Assembly (NCBI GenBank): GCA_002179805.1
Contig: NAVB01000386.1
Location: forward strand, 1 to 64,000
DNA from: Acanthamoeba lenticulata
Taxonomy: Eukaryota; Discosea; Longamoebia; Acanthamoebidae
DNA: 64,000 bases
Direction: 5' to 3'
In this document: piece after piece, positions 21,423-34,060 of the stretch
Numbering within the stretch: the stretch's first letter is position 1
Layout of the letters: each line of letters begins with the position of its first letter
Program-made: the position numbers and the translations under genes
Notes under the pieces: generated by a model
The model's input: the letters and a program-made list of their open reading frames with translations, nothing else
Told to the model about the DNA's origin: nothing
Database searches by the model: none

Positions 21423-22763
21423 ATGGAAGCTCGAGAAGGGGACACCGGGGGCACACGAGGCAGATTGGTGCCCGTGTGGTCCCGCAAGATGGGTTTCAGC
21501 TTCAATGCGCTGGCCATCGGTCCGATCTTCGATTCGAGCCGGCCCAATATAATCTTTGGCACCATCAAGGGCAAGATCCGCATCTTCACCAATGAGAAGG
21601 TTGGCCTTCCTTGCCCTCTTCCTCCTTAATCGCCAAGAGATCTGAACTTGAGCACCAACCAGGAAGAGACGGTGCTCGAAACCAAGGGCGGCTCCGTGCA
21701 GGAACTGCTCCTGCACGACGTCACCCGCTTTGGCGTGACGACCTCGCTCGACCTCATCGTGGGCGACGCCGAGGGCCACATCACCATCTTTGCCCACCAC
21801 GAGATCCTCCAGCGCAGCTGCGTGGCCTATCCCGTCACCGCCCTCGCTGTCACCACCGACATTCGTACGTTTGCCCCCAACTTCATCGCGCGCGCACACG
21901 TGCGCACGGCCGCACACACACACACACGCAGACACAGATATGTAACGAGCGCGTGTGTGCGTGTGCGGTTGCGCGTGTGCGGTGGCCGGCTCGCAGTGAA
22001 CAACTTTGCGTTGGTCGCGGGCGACTCGGCGGGCCATCTGACCGCCTTCCGGCGCGACCACGAGATCCTGTGGAAGACGCCCCAGGCGGGCCGGGGCGCC
22101 GTCCAGGCCGCGCACGCGATGGTGCTCAACGACGAGTTTGGCAACGCGAGCAGCTGCCTGCTCGTGGCGCACGCCGACGACCCCGCGCTCCTCTTTTACT
22201 GCGGCGACAGCCTCGTCAAGCGGCTCCCCATCGGCGCCCGCATCAACACCATTTGCTCGGGCCACTTTATGGCCGTGGAAGCCACGGCGGCGGCGGCGGC
22301 GGCCGACGGCGGCACGCCCGCGGCCCAGCAGATCGTCGTGGGCTGCGACAACGGGTGGATCTACCTCATCCAGCACTATCGAGTCCACCGATTCGCCCAA
22401 GGTGCGTCCTCGTGAGGAGCGGCCGCCTGATCGCCCCTGTCCTCTGAAGCACTGACAACGTGAGCGTGGGCAGTGGGCTACTGCGTCACGAAGCTGGTGC
22501 CCTTGGCGTCGCCCTCGTCCTCGTCCTCGTCGTCCTCGTCTGCGTCGCCGACGCCGCTTCTGTGCTGCGGCCACGCCAACGCGCTGCGGGTGTACCAGGA
22601 CGGGCAGGTCGTGGCCGAGGTGGCCACTGAGGACTGGGTCCACACGGTGGCCGTGGGCGATGTCGACAACGACGGCCGGCCAGAGGTCGTTGCAGGCCAG
22701 CTCAACGACGCCGTCCTCTGTCTCCGCTACGAGGCCACGCTCTCATCCTCAGCATCATCGTAG
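21423..22763 (+). CDS. FG-GAP/VCBS-like beta-propeller protein
   Basis: Exons 21423-21599, 21663-21864, 21997-22401 and 22474-22763 join in phase to 357 residues. Repeated blades read as IIFGTIKGKIRIFTNE, DLIVGDAEGHITIFAHHEIL, ALVAGDSAGHLTAFRRDHE, IVVGCDNGWIYLIQ and VAVGDVDNDGRPEVVAGQLN, the last with a DxDxDG calcium-loop motif of FG-GAP repeats. No signal peptide or membrane helix is visible, so it is probably intracellular. Candidate relatives are ITFG2-type proteins (a KICSTOR subunit), but the resemblance is only at the level of the fold. Poly-Ser in the last exon (LASPSSSSSSSSSASPTP) is a loop insertion. It lies 77 nt after the CDC123 stop on the same strand. Confidence 0.65.
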
Positions 22764-23271
22764 TGACCATTCCCATTCAAGATTCTGGCAGAAACACCAA
22801 GCGGTGGCAAGACTGCCTCGGCGTGGACAAGTGGACGCGGTGGTGTTCACCCTCATCATCTTGTTGTGGGATGGCCTTGCGCGCCAAAATCGGTCATTAA
22901 TAAATAAATAAATAAATAAATAAATGTGTGCATTCGGAGGAGGGCCGGCCATCTCGCTGATCTCAGTTGGTTGGGGGTGTTCGGGTCCATGGTGTTGGGA
23001 TAAGTGGTGGCGAGTAGGCAGGACCTAGGCGCCTCTTCAGCAAGTCCAACACACGCTGAGAGTACCGGTCAGCCAGCCAGTGGTCCTCCGTCTACCCGCC
23101 AACCCACTCCCGAGTCAAACAAGAAAAAAAAAACGATCCTAAATACTCAAATTGGTCGGCACCTTGTTGACGCGTTCGGTGCGTTCAAGGCGCCTGTAGG
23201 TGATGTAGTGATTTAGCCTTACATCTGGCCGCAGACGTCGTCAGAAGCAATCACTCACTCAATGGTTCAAG
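22764..23271. other. Convergent intergenic region with TAAA repeat
   Basis: 508 nt between convergent stops. A (TAAA)n tract at 22897-22924 gives overlapping AATAAA poly(A) signals for the beta-propeller gene. Short open frames exist (for example 23004-23216 on +) but lack coding character. No gene seen. Confidence 0.5.
22897..22924. repeat. (TAAA)n tandem repeat / clustered AATAAA signals
   Basis: About seven tandem TAAA units, each overlapping an AATAAA hexamer, 134 nt after the upstream stop codon. Confidence 0.85.
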
Positions 23272-24772
23272 TCATGATTCAGCTTTACCTTGGGCCGTTA
23301 GGAAACCACGCGTCCCAAAAAAACGGTGGATATCCCACAGCAAGGGCTGATCGCTCCTTATGAGAAACTTTAGTCGGTTGACACAGGGCTCAATAGCCCT
23401 ATTGGTCAATCGTCAACGCATTGGCAGCACAGGCAGTGATCGTTTGTTGGGGCGGGGGTACCGCTCGCGCTGCACGTCAATAACGAGACCGGTTTTGAGG
23501 CCTTCAAAAACACGTTGACTGAAGTCACAGTTGAACAGCATGATCGCGCCCTTCTTGTTGGCTTGTTGTAAGAGAGCAGCAAGTGTTCCATCTGATACCA
23601 GCAAGTTGTTGTCATCAGGTGATCCCATCGCAACCACACCAATAGGTACGTACTGAATTCAGCAACAAACTCGTCGGTGTCGCTCATTAATGTCCAGTTA
23701 TATGACGGCCTTCCATACACATGCAAGCAGTGATTTCCTGCCAGCAGCTGATGCAACACATGGGGTTCGTCCGGATAAGGCTTGTCCCTGCAATGCAGGG
23801 TGTGATTAAACCGCCAAGATGTCAAGACTGTGCAACAACTACCTACCAGTGCACCAGGGTGAGGAGACCAGCTTCCACATAAGGTGCCAACTGTTGAAGA
23901 GCAGAGCCATTGAGATGTGAGAAGTAGACGAAGAAGTGCTCCACACCTATCAACACATGGTGCTCAATCCACATAGGAATCGCATCGGCTTCTGGCTGTT
24001 TCCAGATGCGGGTGCACACACATAGAAGCCCCTTGTGCCCAGACTGGCTGTCCTGGTCTTTCGTGCCATTGGATAACAACGGCTGCCTGACCGGCTGTGT
24101 GGCGAGCGGCACATCTCCTACCGATAACGCTGGTATGGTGTCTTGCGATTGCGCACCGCACGAAACGTTGCCCAAAGGCCGGCTGAAGAGCACGGTGCGA
24201 GAGATGACGTCCCGTAGCTCGGCGACCGAGCGATTGCCCAGTTTGCCTAGCGGGCACGCCAGCAAGGCACCTCGAATTATGCTGCTTTCGACGTATCTGG
24301 CGGTGACGAACTCTTCCTGGTCTGGGCAGCTCATGGGTGTGGGTGAGCCACAGAGTGAATCAGAAAGGAGAAGAAGTACCAAAGTTGCAGTAAAAGCAGG
24401 TGTTGGGCGCACTGCCGGTCCCCAGAAGCAGGAGAGCTCTGTGATAAAGGCGGCCAAGGCTTAGACGAACAGCTTGGTCACTTCTTGTGGGCGAGAGCTG
24501 GAGCACCGTTCACTGTCGGAGTTGATATCAAGGATGGCGTCAGAGATTAGAGCGCCTGTGTTCCCCACTCTGTACAGGGAAGGAACCCGCTCGCAACAGC
24601 TTGCCCAAAAGGGTAGTTTTGGATTGTTTGAGTCTTCTTTTACCCACTCCGCAATGCACTGTTCCACGCCCAGGCGAAACTCGCAGGACTGAAACACGAG
24701 CTGGCCGCCCCACACTAGTGCGGCGAGCACGAGGAGCAGGAGGACCCCTAGCTTCGTTGATCCCCGCACCAT
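23272..24772 (-). CDS. GT92 (DUF23)-type glycosyltransferase, type II membrane protein
   Basis: Starts at ATG 24772 with a short cytosolic end and a signal anchor (KLGVLLLLVLAALVWGGQLV). The catalytic part shows CTRIWKQPEADAIPMWIEHH and LIGVEHFFVYFSHLNGS, then GRPSYNWTLMSDTDEF, with SDTD as the DxD-like metal/nucleotide-sugar motif, all typical of GT92. Exons 23654-23787 and 23462-23591 join via a 62-nt intron at EF|NGTL. A last exon (23272-23398) is required: it joins in phase after QRER and reads RAIEPCVNRLKFLIRSDQ then LLWDIHRFFGTRGFLT, matching the family's K.(I/L)(V/I)R...H closing motif. Known GT92 enzymes add galactose to N-glycan core fucose in the Golgi; the acceptor here is unknown. 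The exon 1/2 junction near 24320-24480 is uncertain. Confidence 0.8.
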
Positions 24773-24917
24773 GACGGGCACAAGCCTTCGCAGCCTTCCT
24801 GGCACACCAAATACCTTTCCTTGTTCCCCGCGAGTAGGAAAGGGAGGGGTGGGTTAATGGGAATTACAACCAAAACCGGAGTTCCACCTGATTATTTTTC
24901 CATTTTCTTCACAAATG

Positions 24918-26967
24918 TTACAAGCGTAGAACGTTGCCAGCCTCGAGCCAGTCGACGGCGAGTTGGAGGAGGTCCGCTTTGCGGGAGGGTATGTCGCCCG
25001 CCAGCACGCCGCCCATGCGCAGCACCCGCCGAAGCGTGTAGACGTCGAGTTTGTCCTTCGGACCCGCTCGCAGGCGCGAGCGCAGGTCGGCCTCGAGCGC
25101 CATCTCGTGCTTCCTCGCCTCTGACGGTTCCTTCTTTGGCTTCTTCTTCTTCTTCCCCTCCTCCTCCCCCGCCTTGGCGGTCTTCCTCTTTTTCTTTTCT
25201 GGCGGTTCGTCGCTTCCCTCACCAGGGCCCGCCTTGCCGCCGGCTTCCTCGTCGGCCCCACCTGAAGCCTCGGCCTCAGCCGGCTCCACACTCTTGCGCT
25301 TCTTGCGGGCGCTCGCGTTCTTCTTGGCCTCCTTCTTGGCCTGGGCCTGGTGCGCGACGATGACGCGCGCCACGGCGTCGTGGCCCAACTGCCGCGCCAG
25401 GCTCAGGGCCGTGATGCCTCCGTGCGGCTTGTAGTTTGGCTGAGCTCCGCATGCCAGCAGGCACTTGGCCATCTCCGGTTTGTTATGTTGGGCTTGGCCC
25501 ACGAGAGCCGAGCAACAACACTCGGTCAGCATTCTGCACGCATCTTCGAGCCATCAGCGCTGGTACGTACCAGCGTAGTGCAGGGCGGTGACGGAAAAGT
25601 GTTGTGTAAGGTAGGGAACACTGTTCCCCTCACTGTCGAGATCGACGCCGTGCTTCACAAGGAAGCGGCACACGGCCAGGTCGCCGCGCTTCACAGCTTC
25701 CGACATGGCAAAGTGATAGGACTTTCCGGACACGATGCCAGGCGCGATGGTCTCGAGCATCTCCAGGGTCGGGCTGCTGTCCAGGCCTGGACACAATGTT
25801 AATGCAACGTCGAAGCTGCTGGCGCGACGCATGCGACGATAGCCAACAAGAGCGGCGTACGTACTATTCAAGGCCTGTAATGCATGATTCGTGTTGAGAC
25901 AGGCTCCGCGCTGCACCAACATGCGCACGAGCTCCGCGTTGCCAGACTGGATCGCCGCTTGGACATGGGTTACATCGGCCCTTGATGCCACAAACAAACA
26001 CAACACAAACTCGAGCCTGAGTCAGTTTGCGTCAACGATCTCGAATCTCTCGAGGGTCCTTGAGACCACCTGGCGACCGCTATGCCGTGGTCGACGAGCA
26101 GCTGCACGAGCTCGAGGCTTCCTGTCCCGGCCGCAGCGCTGATGACAGAAGGTCCGCCCGAGACGCCCCGGCTTAGCAGCAGTTTGACCATCGCCAAGTT
26201 ACCCCTCGCAGCAGCTTCCTACGATCGTGTGGGTAAATAAAACGCAAAAAATGCTAATTAAAATAATTAACAAAGAAAAGAAAAAGAAAAAATGTTGCAC
26301 CTGCAAGGTGAGCCCTTGTGGTTTGTGGTTGCGGTCGAGGAGGAAGGACACCAGCTGCAGATTGCCGCTCAGCACCGCCGCGTGGATCGGGGATGGGTCG
26401 ATGTGGGAGTACTTGGGGTTTTCCTCAAGGAACAGCTGCACCAACAGTCCACTCTGTTTCGTCAGCTTTTCAAAAAGTGCAACGCCGTTGTGGAGGTAGC
26501 AGCACCTTGGCGGTGGGCAACGAGCCCACCCAGCAGGCTTCGTACAAGGCCTTATTAATCACCCGACGTCTGTCCTTGGGAAGCGTAAGGGTGTTGACCG
26601 ACGGGTGTTTGGCCTTGAGCTCGTTCCACCAGCGCTGGGCCAGCTTAAAGCACCCTACCTCGGCCGCCGAGAGTAGAGGCACGTAGGGACCTCTGCGCTT
26701 GTCGAGGTACGACTTGAAGAGAGCAGTCTTGCTTGCAAAGGCCTTCCGCCAACCGGCTGCGGGCGGTTGGTCCGGAGCTCTTTCTTCTTCCTCGTCGGCG
26801 TCTGCCCAGGGGAAGGTGCGCCCATAGAAGAATCGCCACAGCTGCGGGTCGAGCATCAGTCGGTGCCACTGCCGGCAGGTGCCACTCACATTGCCTGCGT
26901 CCCGCATGGGCTCAATTTGCCGCAGGACCGCCACTACCAGCTCATCCGGCAGCATATTCAACTCCAT
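24918..26967 (-). CDS. F-box and ankyrin repeat protein
   Basis: The start at 26967 opens with an F-box (NMLPDELVVAVLRQIEPM, then VSGTCRQWHRLMLDPQLW). Ankyrin-type repeats follow across several exons: PSPIHAAVLSGNLQLVSFLL near 26400, GNLAMVKLLLSRGV near 26190, HVQAAIQSGNAELVRMLVQR near 25970, AMSEAVKRGDLAVCRFLVKH near 25700, and HNKPEMAKCLLACGAQPNY near 25490. A long Lys/Glu-rich linker (KKKRKTAKAGEEEGKKKKKP) leads to a C-terminal helical module (LRRVLRMGGVLAGDIPSRKA) that resembles a SAP-type fold (weak). F-box proteins recruit substrates to SCF ubiquitin ligases, the ankyrins being the likely substrate-binding part. At least six exons; the stop is at 24918. Confidence 0.82.
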
Positions 26968-27096
26968 CTATGAACCTTTGTGACCTGGCCTTTTAGCGTG
27001 TGAAGCTCATTTATGGCTGCGATTGATATAAATTCCAAGAAACATTCCTGACATTCAATCTAAATACGCGAATTAAATATTTCTTTCTTTATTGTT

Positions 27097-30000
27097 TCAC
27101 AGACCCCAGGCCTCGAGCACGACACATTCAAAGTCGCGGCCGGAGGCCAGGCACTCGTTGCCGTAGGTCTCGCACGGGCACGACGTCCCGTAATCAAAAT
27201 CTTCGTCCAGCCACAGCCCCGTCTGCGTCCTGCACATCACGTTTGTTGTGTGATGGCCAAAAACAATCAGTCGAAGAGAAAGGCAAGCAGAGGAAGGGGA
27301 AGAACATGTACCCCCCGCCGATGCTCATGGCGTGCGGGCCGGCGGACATGAAGAGTTGGTTGGCTCGCGTCCACGGGTACACCTGTGCCACGGTCGTGAG
27401 CGATGGAAAATGACGAATGACGCATCAACTCATCAATGCGGGGGAGAGGAGGAGGAGGAAGAAGAAGAAGATGAGGAGGAGGGATGAACACCTTGAAGTA
27501 GGGGGAGAGTGTGAAGAGGAAGCTCTCGCCGGTGCCGGTGTACTTGCCCATGGCGTCCCACATGCCCGTCACAAAGGCGCCGAACACGTACTTCTTGCTG
27601 TCCTCGATCACGATCACCGTCGGACAGTGCGACTTCACCCGTCGGTAGAACCTGCACCGACAGCATCAGCATCACACATTCGCCAAAGACCGGCCGTCAT
27701 CGAGCACCACCAAGATGATGATGATCGATTTGATGGGTTTGTTTGAGAAGAAGAATGGAATGCGTACGTGTGGAGGGAGATGCCGTGCTCCATCGTGCTG
27801 TAGAGCAGCTGCCAGTCCCGGAACTGGAACCGCGGAGGCAGGTTCGTCACCAACTGTGACCACCAACCATTCATCCATCATCATGAGTGGACTGACGAGT
27901 GAATGGCGCCGTGAGGGAAAGACGGACCTTTTGGAAGTCCTTCTGGCTGAGGAGGTTGGAGGTATGGGTCATCTCCACGTCGAGGGAGCCCACGAACAGC
28001 TGCTCCATGCTCGGGATCCGGGCCATCGCCGCTGCGGCCGCCCTCCCGCTTCCGGCTCCGCCCGGAATCGGCAAGAACGATTCTCCTGTGGCCTAACGTC
28101 AGCACAGCGCGAGCCAGCATAACGAGCCGCAAGGTTGGGGGCGTACGGGGGATGGTCCCGAGCGGGGCCGGCGCGCGGAAGGAGCCCACAAAGGGCGTGG
28201 CGGCCACCTGTCGCGCGTGATCGTCCACCTTGACGCGCCAGTGGCCACCCACCTGGGCTTTGCCCTCCCGCTTCCTGTTTGCAGGCAACCCCACCACCAG
28301 GCATCAGCCACCTGACACAGGTGAAGAAGCGACACGTGGGCTTGGGGTTGGCCGTACTCGCCCAAGGGCTTGCTCCTGGCCGGGATCCAGATGCCCTGCG
28401 GCTCTGTCGCGGCCTTGACTGATGAAGGGGACGTCTCCTCCGATGGCTTAACGGCGTTGTCGTCGGCGGTGTCAACAACCGTGGTGGGGGTCGGCGAGAC
28501 GGGCGGCGCAACTGGCGGGACGTCGTCCTCCTCGACAACGATCGTGCTAGACCAGTGCGGCCGCCTCTTGGCCGGGACCGGTCCCGCTTCCTGCGCTTGT
28601 TGCTGTTGCTGCTGGAATTGCTGCTTTTGGCTTGTCGTAAGAGTCTGCGTAGTGTTGCGCACATGAACGTGTAAACAGGCAGGGGTTTTAAGCACGTACG
28701 GGGTCGTCGGGGCCGACCATGGCCCACAGCTTGTCCCAGAGCGTGAATGACGGGCTGCGCTGCCGGCGTTGCCGCTCCGAAGCCGGAATGCCACTACCAC
28801 TGTCGCTGTCACTTCCACCGGTGGCGGCGGTCTTGTCCTCTGTTGTACCGGCTGCTGAAGTATCTTCGCTGGGCTCGCCGGTCGCTGAAGCCGCTCTGCT
28901 GGCCTCGGCCTCGAGCGCGGCCTTTTCGAGAGCCTCGTCCCGCTGTTGTTGCAGCAGTTGCTGCTGCTCTTGCTCCAGCAGCATCTGTCGGTGGCGGCGC
29001 CCCCCCGAATCGTAAGCCACGAGACGAGAATGGAAGGAGGAGAAAGTAGTTGCTCGCGTACCTGCTTCTGGAGCTGCTCGACCTTGAGCTCGTGGTCGAG
29101 CGACCGCTGGAGATTGACCACCTTCATCACCAGCTTCTGGAGGCACGGGTAGCCCCGCATCGAGTAGTAGGTCGCGATGTGGGACAGCGTCTGTCCAAGC
29201 GCCCCCAAGTTAGTCGACTATGCAGATCGAGGTGGAAGCCTCAGAGTGGAGGAAGGGCGTCGTACACGCTTGAGGAGGATCTGGCGCTCCTGGTCGATGG
29301 TGGTGCCGGCCAGGTAGGTGAATGACGGCTGCGCGTGTGGGTAGAAGCTTGGGAACGCGATCTGCAGGCGGATCAGCACCTTGGGTGCTGCCGCTGCGGC
29401 TTCGCCCTCAGCACCGCCCTCGCTGGCCGACTCATTGCCAGAGTCGCCGGCTGTAGGCTCGCGGCTGGGCGGGTGCGACGTGTCGGACTCGGTGTTCTCG
29501 CGTGACGCGAGCGCGTTGGAGGTGCTTCGCTTGAGGCCCGCAGCTGCGCTTGATGACGCCGACGTTGATCCGTGTGCGGCCCCCGGCCGGGGCGAAGCGA
29601 TGGGCGAGGTCTGCCGCGCGGCTGAGTGTGAAGAGGACGAAAATGCCAACGACAACGACGGCAACAGCGGGGACGGGAGCGGCAGCTCGTAGAGGACGAT
29701 GACGCAGCAGCGCTGGATCGGATCAGCCGTCTCGACTGTGAGGCCCTCGACGCCCTTGATCTGCTCGCTAATCATGATGAGCTCGTGTCGCAGGTCGAGC
29801 ACCGGCCCGCCGCCGCCGCCGTAGTGGCCGCCCGCGGGCGGGGAGAGGGGCGACGAGGGCGACAGGCCCTCGCCGCCACTCGATATATGGAGATGGTGGC
29901 CTGACGTCAGGCCCTGAAGGTTGGCGGCGCCGTGGCTGTGGTGCCGCTTGGACGTCATCTCGCCGTAGCTGCTGCCGCCGGCGTCCTTGCTGTTCTTTCT

Positions 30001-31987
30001 CCTGTTCCTCTTCTGATCGCTGCTGTTGCTTTTGTCGACACCTCCCTCGTCGTCCCCAGCAGTGTTCTTCTCCGCGTCGGCCTCCTCGTCTTCCTCTTCG
30101 TCTTCGGCGCTGCTCTCGCCAGCGTCTCGGTCGTCGTCTTGGCGGCCGCTGGAGCGCTCCTCGGCAGGCGAGCCCAGGTTCCCTTGGCGCGCCCCCGGGA
30201 ACTTGCACAGGTCCTGGATGGCCTTGGGAATGACCCACGAGTTGAGCGTGCAATCCTTGGCTAGCGACACGAGACCATAGGTCGCACTGTTGGCCTTGCT
30301 CGACTCCTTGATGCTGCACATAAAAGTAAATAATCATTCTTGCTAACAAATGAAATATAAAACCGATGAAATACGGACCTCCATTCAAAGGATTCGATGG
30401 CGTCAGAGTGGCCCGGGAAGGTGAAGATCGGGGTGAGGTGGTCGTAGAGGCTCCACAGCTGGAGGTACCGCTCGCCGCGCCCGACCGAAAGCACACCCTC
30501 TCCGAATGGCTATCACGCGGCCACGTCATCGCGATCAGTCCATGCAAACTGCGTGCATCTTACGCACAAGAGGAACTGAGCGTACTGTGAACTGTGCGCA
30601 GGAGACCGACATGCCGGTCCGGATCTTCTGCTTCTCCATACGCGGCTCGTAGATATCCCACACCTGCCATGAGCAGGCCCTCGCGCGCGTTAAGCTGGGC
30701 TGCTTCACCACGTGTTGACGCCCCATATTGGGGGACGCACCTTGATGGTGCTGTCGTGGGAGGCCGTGAGCAAGCGGCTTTCATTGTAGTAGGCCCAGTC
30801 GAGGTTGGTCACGTCAGCCGTGTGGCCGGTGATGGTCACAAGCGGCGCCGACGTTTTCTGTTGCATGGCCCCCAGCCAACTCTTAGACGAGAGCAGGCTG
30901 GGCTTGTGCGCTCCGCGGAGATGAGAGAACGTACCCGCAGGTCCCAAATCCGGACTTCGCGATTGTGTGTTGAAGCGAGGAGTGACGAGTTGAGCCTGTT
31001 CCACTTGATGAGGCCCGGCCCTGCGGCGTTGTGAGTGCGCAGTCAGTCGGTCAGTCATCAGCTGCCGATCAGCCCTACGCGACTCTTCACACATAGTGTG
31101 GTCGTGAGGTACCGGCCAGGCCAAGGAGACTGTGCGCCTTGATGGCCTTGGTTCGCACGTCCCAGATGGGAATCTCTGCGTCGGCCGAGCGCGTCACCAG
31201 CATGTGCTGCTTGAAGGGAGACCACGCCAAGTCGTTGATCGCTCTGTGCGACCACGTGTGAGTGAAGCACCGCTCAGTAGGAAGGTGTGACGCTGCTGTA
31301 CCGCTTATGGGCGCCCTTGATCGTCAGATGTGGGTTCAGATTGCTCGTGCGTTCGTCCAGCTTCCACACCGAGATGACGTTGCTCGCCTATCACCAACAT
31401 AAGCAAAAATAAAATAAAATGAAAAATGAAGCTACATTTCATAATAATAAATAAATCCAATAATTAATGACCCTGGCACGGAGGCGTACCGAAGCAGCCA
31501 AGGTGGCGTGGTGCGGGTTCCACTGGAGCACCGAGTAGGACGCGGCGACCGCTCGGCTGGGATAGGGGTGGCCACGCAAGCGGTAGTGAGACGCGTGAAC
31601 CAAGCCTACCGCTGGGGAACGCAGTACCTATTGGGCACAAGGACGTAGTGTTGCTGCTCCTGCTGCTGCTCCTTTGCTCTGTCATTACTGGCTTCCAGCT
31701 CGTACAGGTGCAAGAAGGCCCTTGGTACAATCAATCAAGAAATGGAACGTTAGTCACAATTCGCCGTTCCATTCATTTGCCGGCGAAAGCAAGTACCCGC
31801 CCACGGCGACGTAGTGTGCGTTGCGATCAACAGCAAAGGCGGTGATTTGCCTTCCTCCCGAGGAGATAGACTGATGTTTGCAAGCAGGAGGGGTGTTCCT
31901 CCTCCTCGTTCCTCCTTCCCTCGATACTGAATTGGGTGCCGATTCTCCCAATCGAGAATTGAACGACGATTCCCTCTTTGACTGCAT
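27097..31987 (-). CDS. WDR59-like WD40-RWD protein with C-terminal TLDc domain
   Basis: Start 31987 (MQSKRESSFNSRLGES). WD40 propeller: QITAFAVDRNAHYVAVGG, AFLHLYELEA, VISVWKLDERTSNLNPH, LAWSPFKQHMLVTRSADAEI, LDWAYYNESRLLTASHDSTI, FPGHSDAIESFEWR. RWD domain: LRHELIMISEQIKGVEGLTV (29795), LIRLQIAFPSFYPHAQPSFT (29385), RGYPCLQKLVMKVVNLQRSL (29155). This WD40+RWD order is specific to WDR59 of GATOR2. Instead of the usual C-terminal RING, the frame runs through a Gln/Glu coiled-coil and Ser/Thr-rich linker into a full TLDc domain: LLSQKDFQK|LVTNLPPRF, WQLLYSTMEHGISLHT, YVFGAFVTGMW, GESFLFTLSPYF, MSIGGG, LWLDEDFDYGTSCPCETYGN and FECVVLEAWGL. Each join from the RWD to the TLDc that I checked is GT-AG and in phase. 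GATOR2 activates TORC1, and TLDc proteins bind V-ATPase; a joint lysosomal role is inferred. Confidence 0.8.
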
Positions 31988-32220
31988 GATCTGGTGCCGT
32001 GAGGTATGCTTTCCCCCCTTGCACACTGTCGCCCGTCCCTCAGAGGAGCAACCCTACAAAGATGAAGTTCTAAAGCAAACACGCGTGGCCGCCTGCGTCC
32101 CAAGCAGATTATGTCGACGAGAACAGACTCATTCTCGGGCAATCAGCGACATTGCGATGACCTTTCCAAATTTTTGTAATTGTTGATGGAATTTGTACAA
32201 GGCACACCGTGCCATCACGC

Positions 32221-32925
32221 TCACCGTAGGAGCCACGCCCAGAGGGCACTTGGGGCGTTGGCAGAGGCCGCTGAGCACGAGCCAAGGTCAACCTCGTTCT
32301 CATAGAGCTCATCGCTGGCTGAATCATCACCAATGGCCAAGTAGGTCGTTCGAAACGAAAGCGTGGGAGCAATTCTTCCACAAGTTGGTGTCGTTTTGTT
32401 GAGTTGCCACGCGACCGTGGCCGGGCCCTGGCAGCCCGCGCCGCCAACGTAGCCCACAAACATGGAGTAGCAGTCGACGCGCAGAAGGTAGTACCCCGAC
32501 TGCATGTACAGCCTATTGCACCCATCTTCGAAGGTGCAGCAGCCGAGCACGCTTGAACGTGGTCGTCGTTCCCCGTGGTGATGACCAGGCTCCACTTCCG
32601 GCCGTTCTCGTCGGTGCTGTCCAGGACCACGTCCCCTTGGTCGCCACTCATCATGACGATCTTCCTCCGCTTCCTTTCTGTCGTGTCTTTCTGGCTGGCC
32701 TCCCCACGGTGGGCGCTCTGGCGGGCCGTTGTGGTGATCTTGGTTTCGTGTGGGCACAGGGTCGTGGGGCGCTGAGGCGGAGGAGACGCTGTAGGAGCAC
32801 TCCATGTTGTCAAACACTTCGACAAACACCTCACATTGCGCTTTGGCTTGAGGAAGCCAGCTGCCCGCAAACACGACCACCAAGGTCAGCAGGGCTAAGA
32901 TGGAGCTGTGGCTTTCTCGTGTCAT
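32221..32925 (-). CDS. Secreted Cys-containing protein, frame uncertain in the middle
   Basis: Starts at 32925 with a signal peptide (SILALLTLVVVFAGSWLPQA|KAQCEV). The C-terminal half is convincing (LGCCTFEDGCNRLYMQSGYY, then LRVDCYSMFVGYVGGAGCQG). A single 234-residue frame is open, but its middle (about 32570-32780) reads as His/Arg/Pro/Glu-rich nonsense, while another frame there is coding-like (GDQGDVVLDSTDENGRKWSL, then VITTGNDDH). A GT-AG intron of about 70 nt (donor after CSYS, acceptor gcccgccag) switches into that frame cleanly. The switch back near 32550 has no good intron and may be a one-base assembly error. No family recognised. Extracellular. Confidence 0.55.
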   Translation of the reverse strand: MTRESHSSILALLTLVVVFAGSWLPQAKAQCEVFVEVFDNMECSYSVSSASAPHDPVPTRNQDHHNGPPERPPWGGQPERHDRKEAEEDRHDEWRPRGRGPGQHRRERPEVEPGHHHGERRPRSSVLGCCTFEDGCNRLYMQSGYYLLRVDCYSMFVGYVGGAGCQGPATVAWQLNKTTPTCGRIAPTLSFRTTYLAIGDDSASDELYENEVDLGSCSAASANAPSALWAWLLR

Positions 32926-33876
<951 letters not shown>

Positions 33877-34060
33877 GCTCTTTGCCACCGTTTTTGCTCT
33901 GTAAATTCTTTTTTAATTCTGCTTTCAATTTTGCACTTGAAAGTTGTGCCAAAAGCATTTCGAAAGTTGCAACAAGAAGCCGAGGAGCGGTGTTTGTGGA
34001 ATGAAACTGGAAAAGCCAAGCACAAAGCCGGTGGCGCCACAGAACTCACACTAAAGCGAG

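Noticed and set aside
23004..23216. Small plus-strand frame in the convergent gap
   Set aside because: No coding bias, no splice partners and no recognisable motif.
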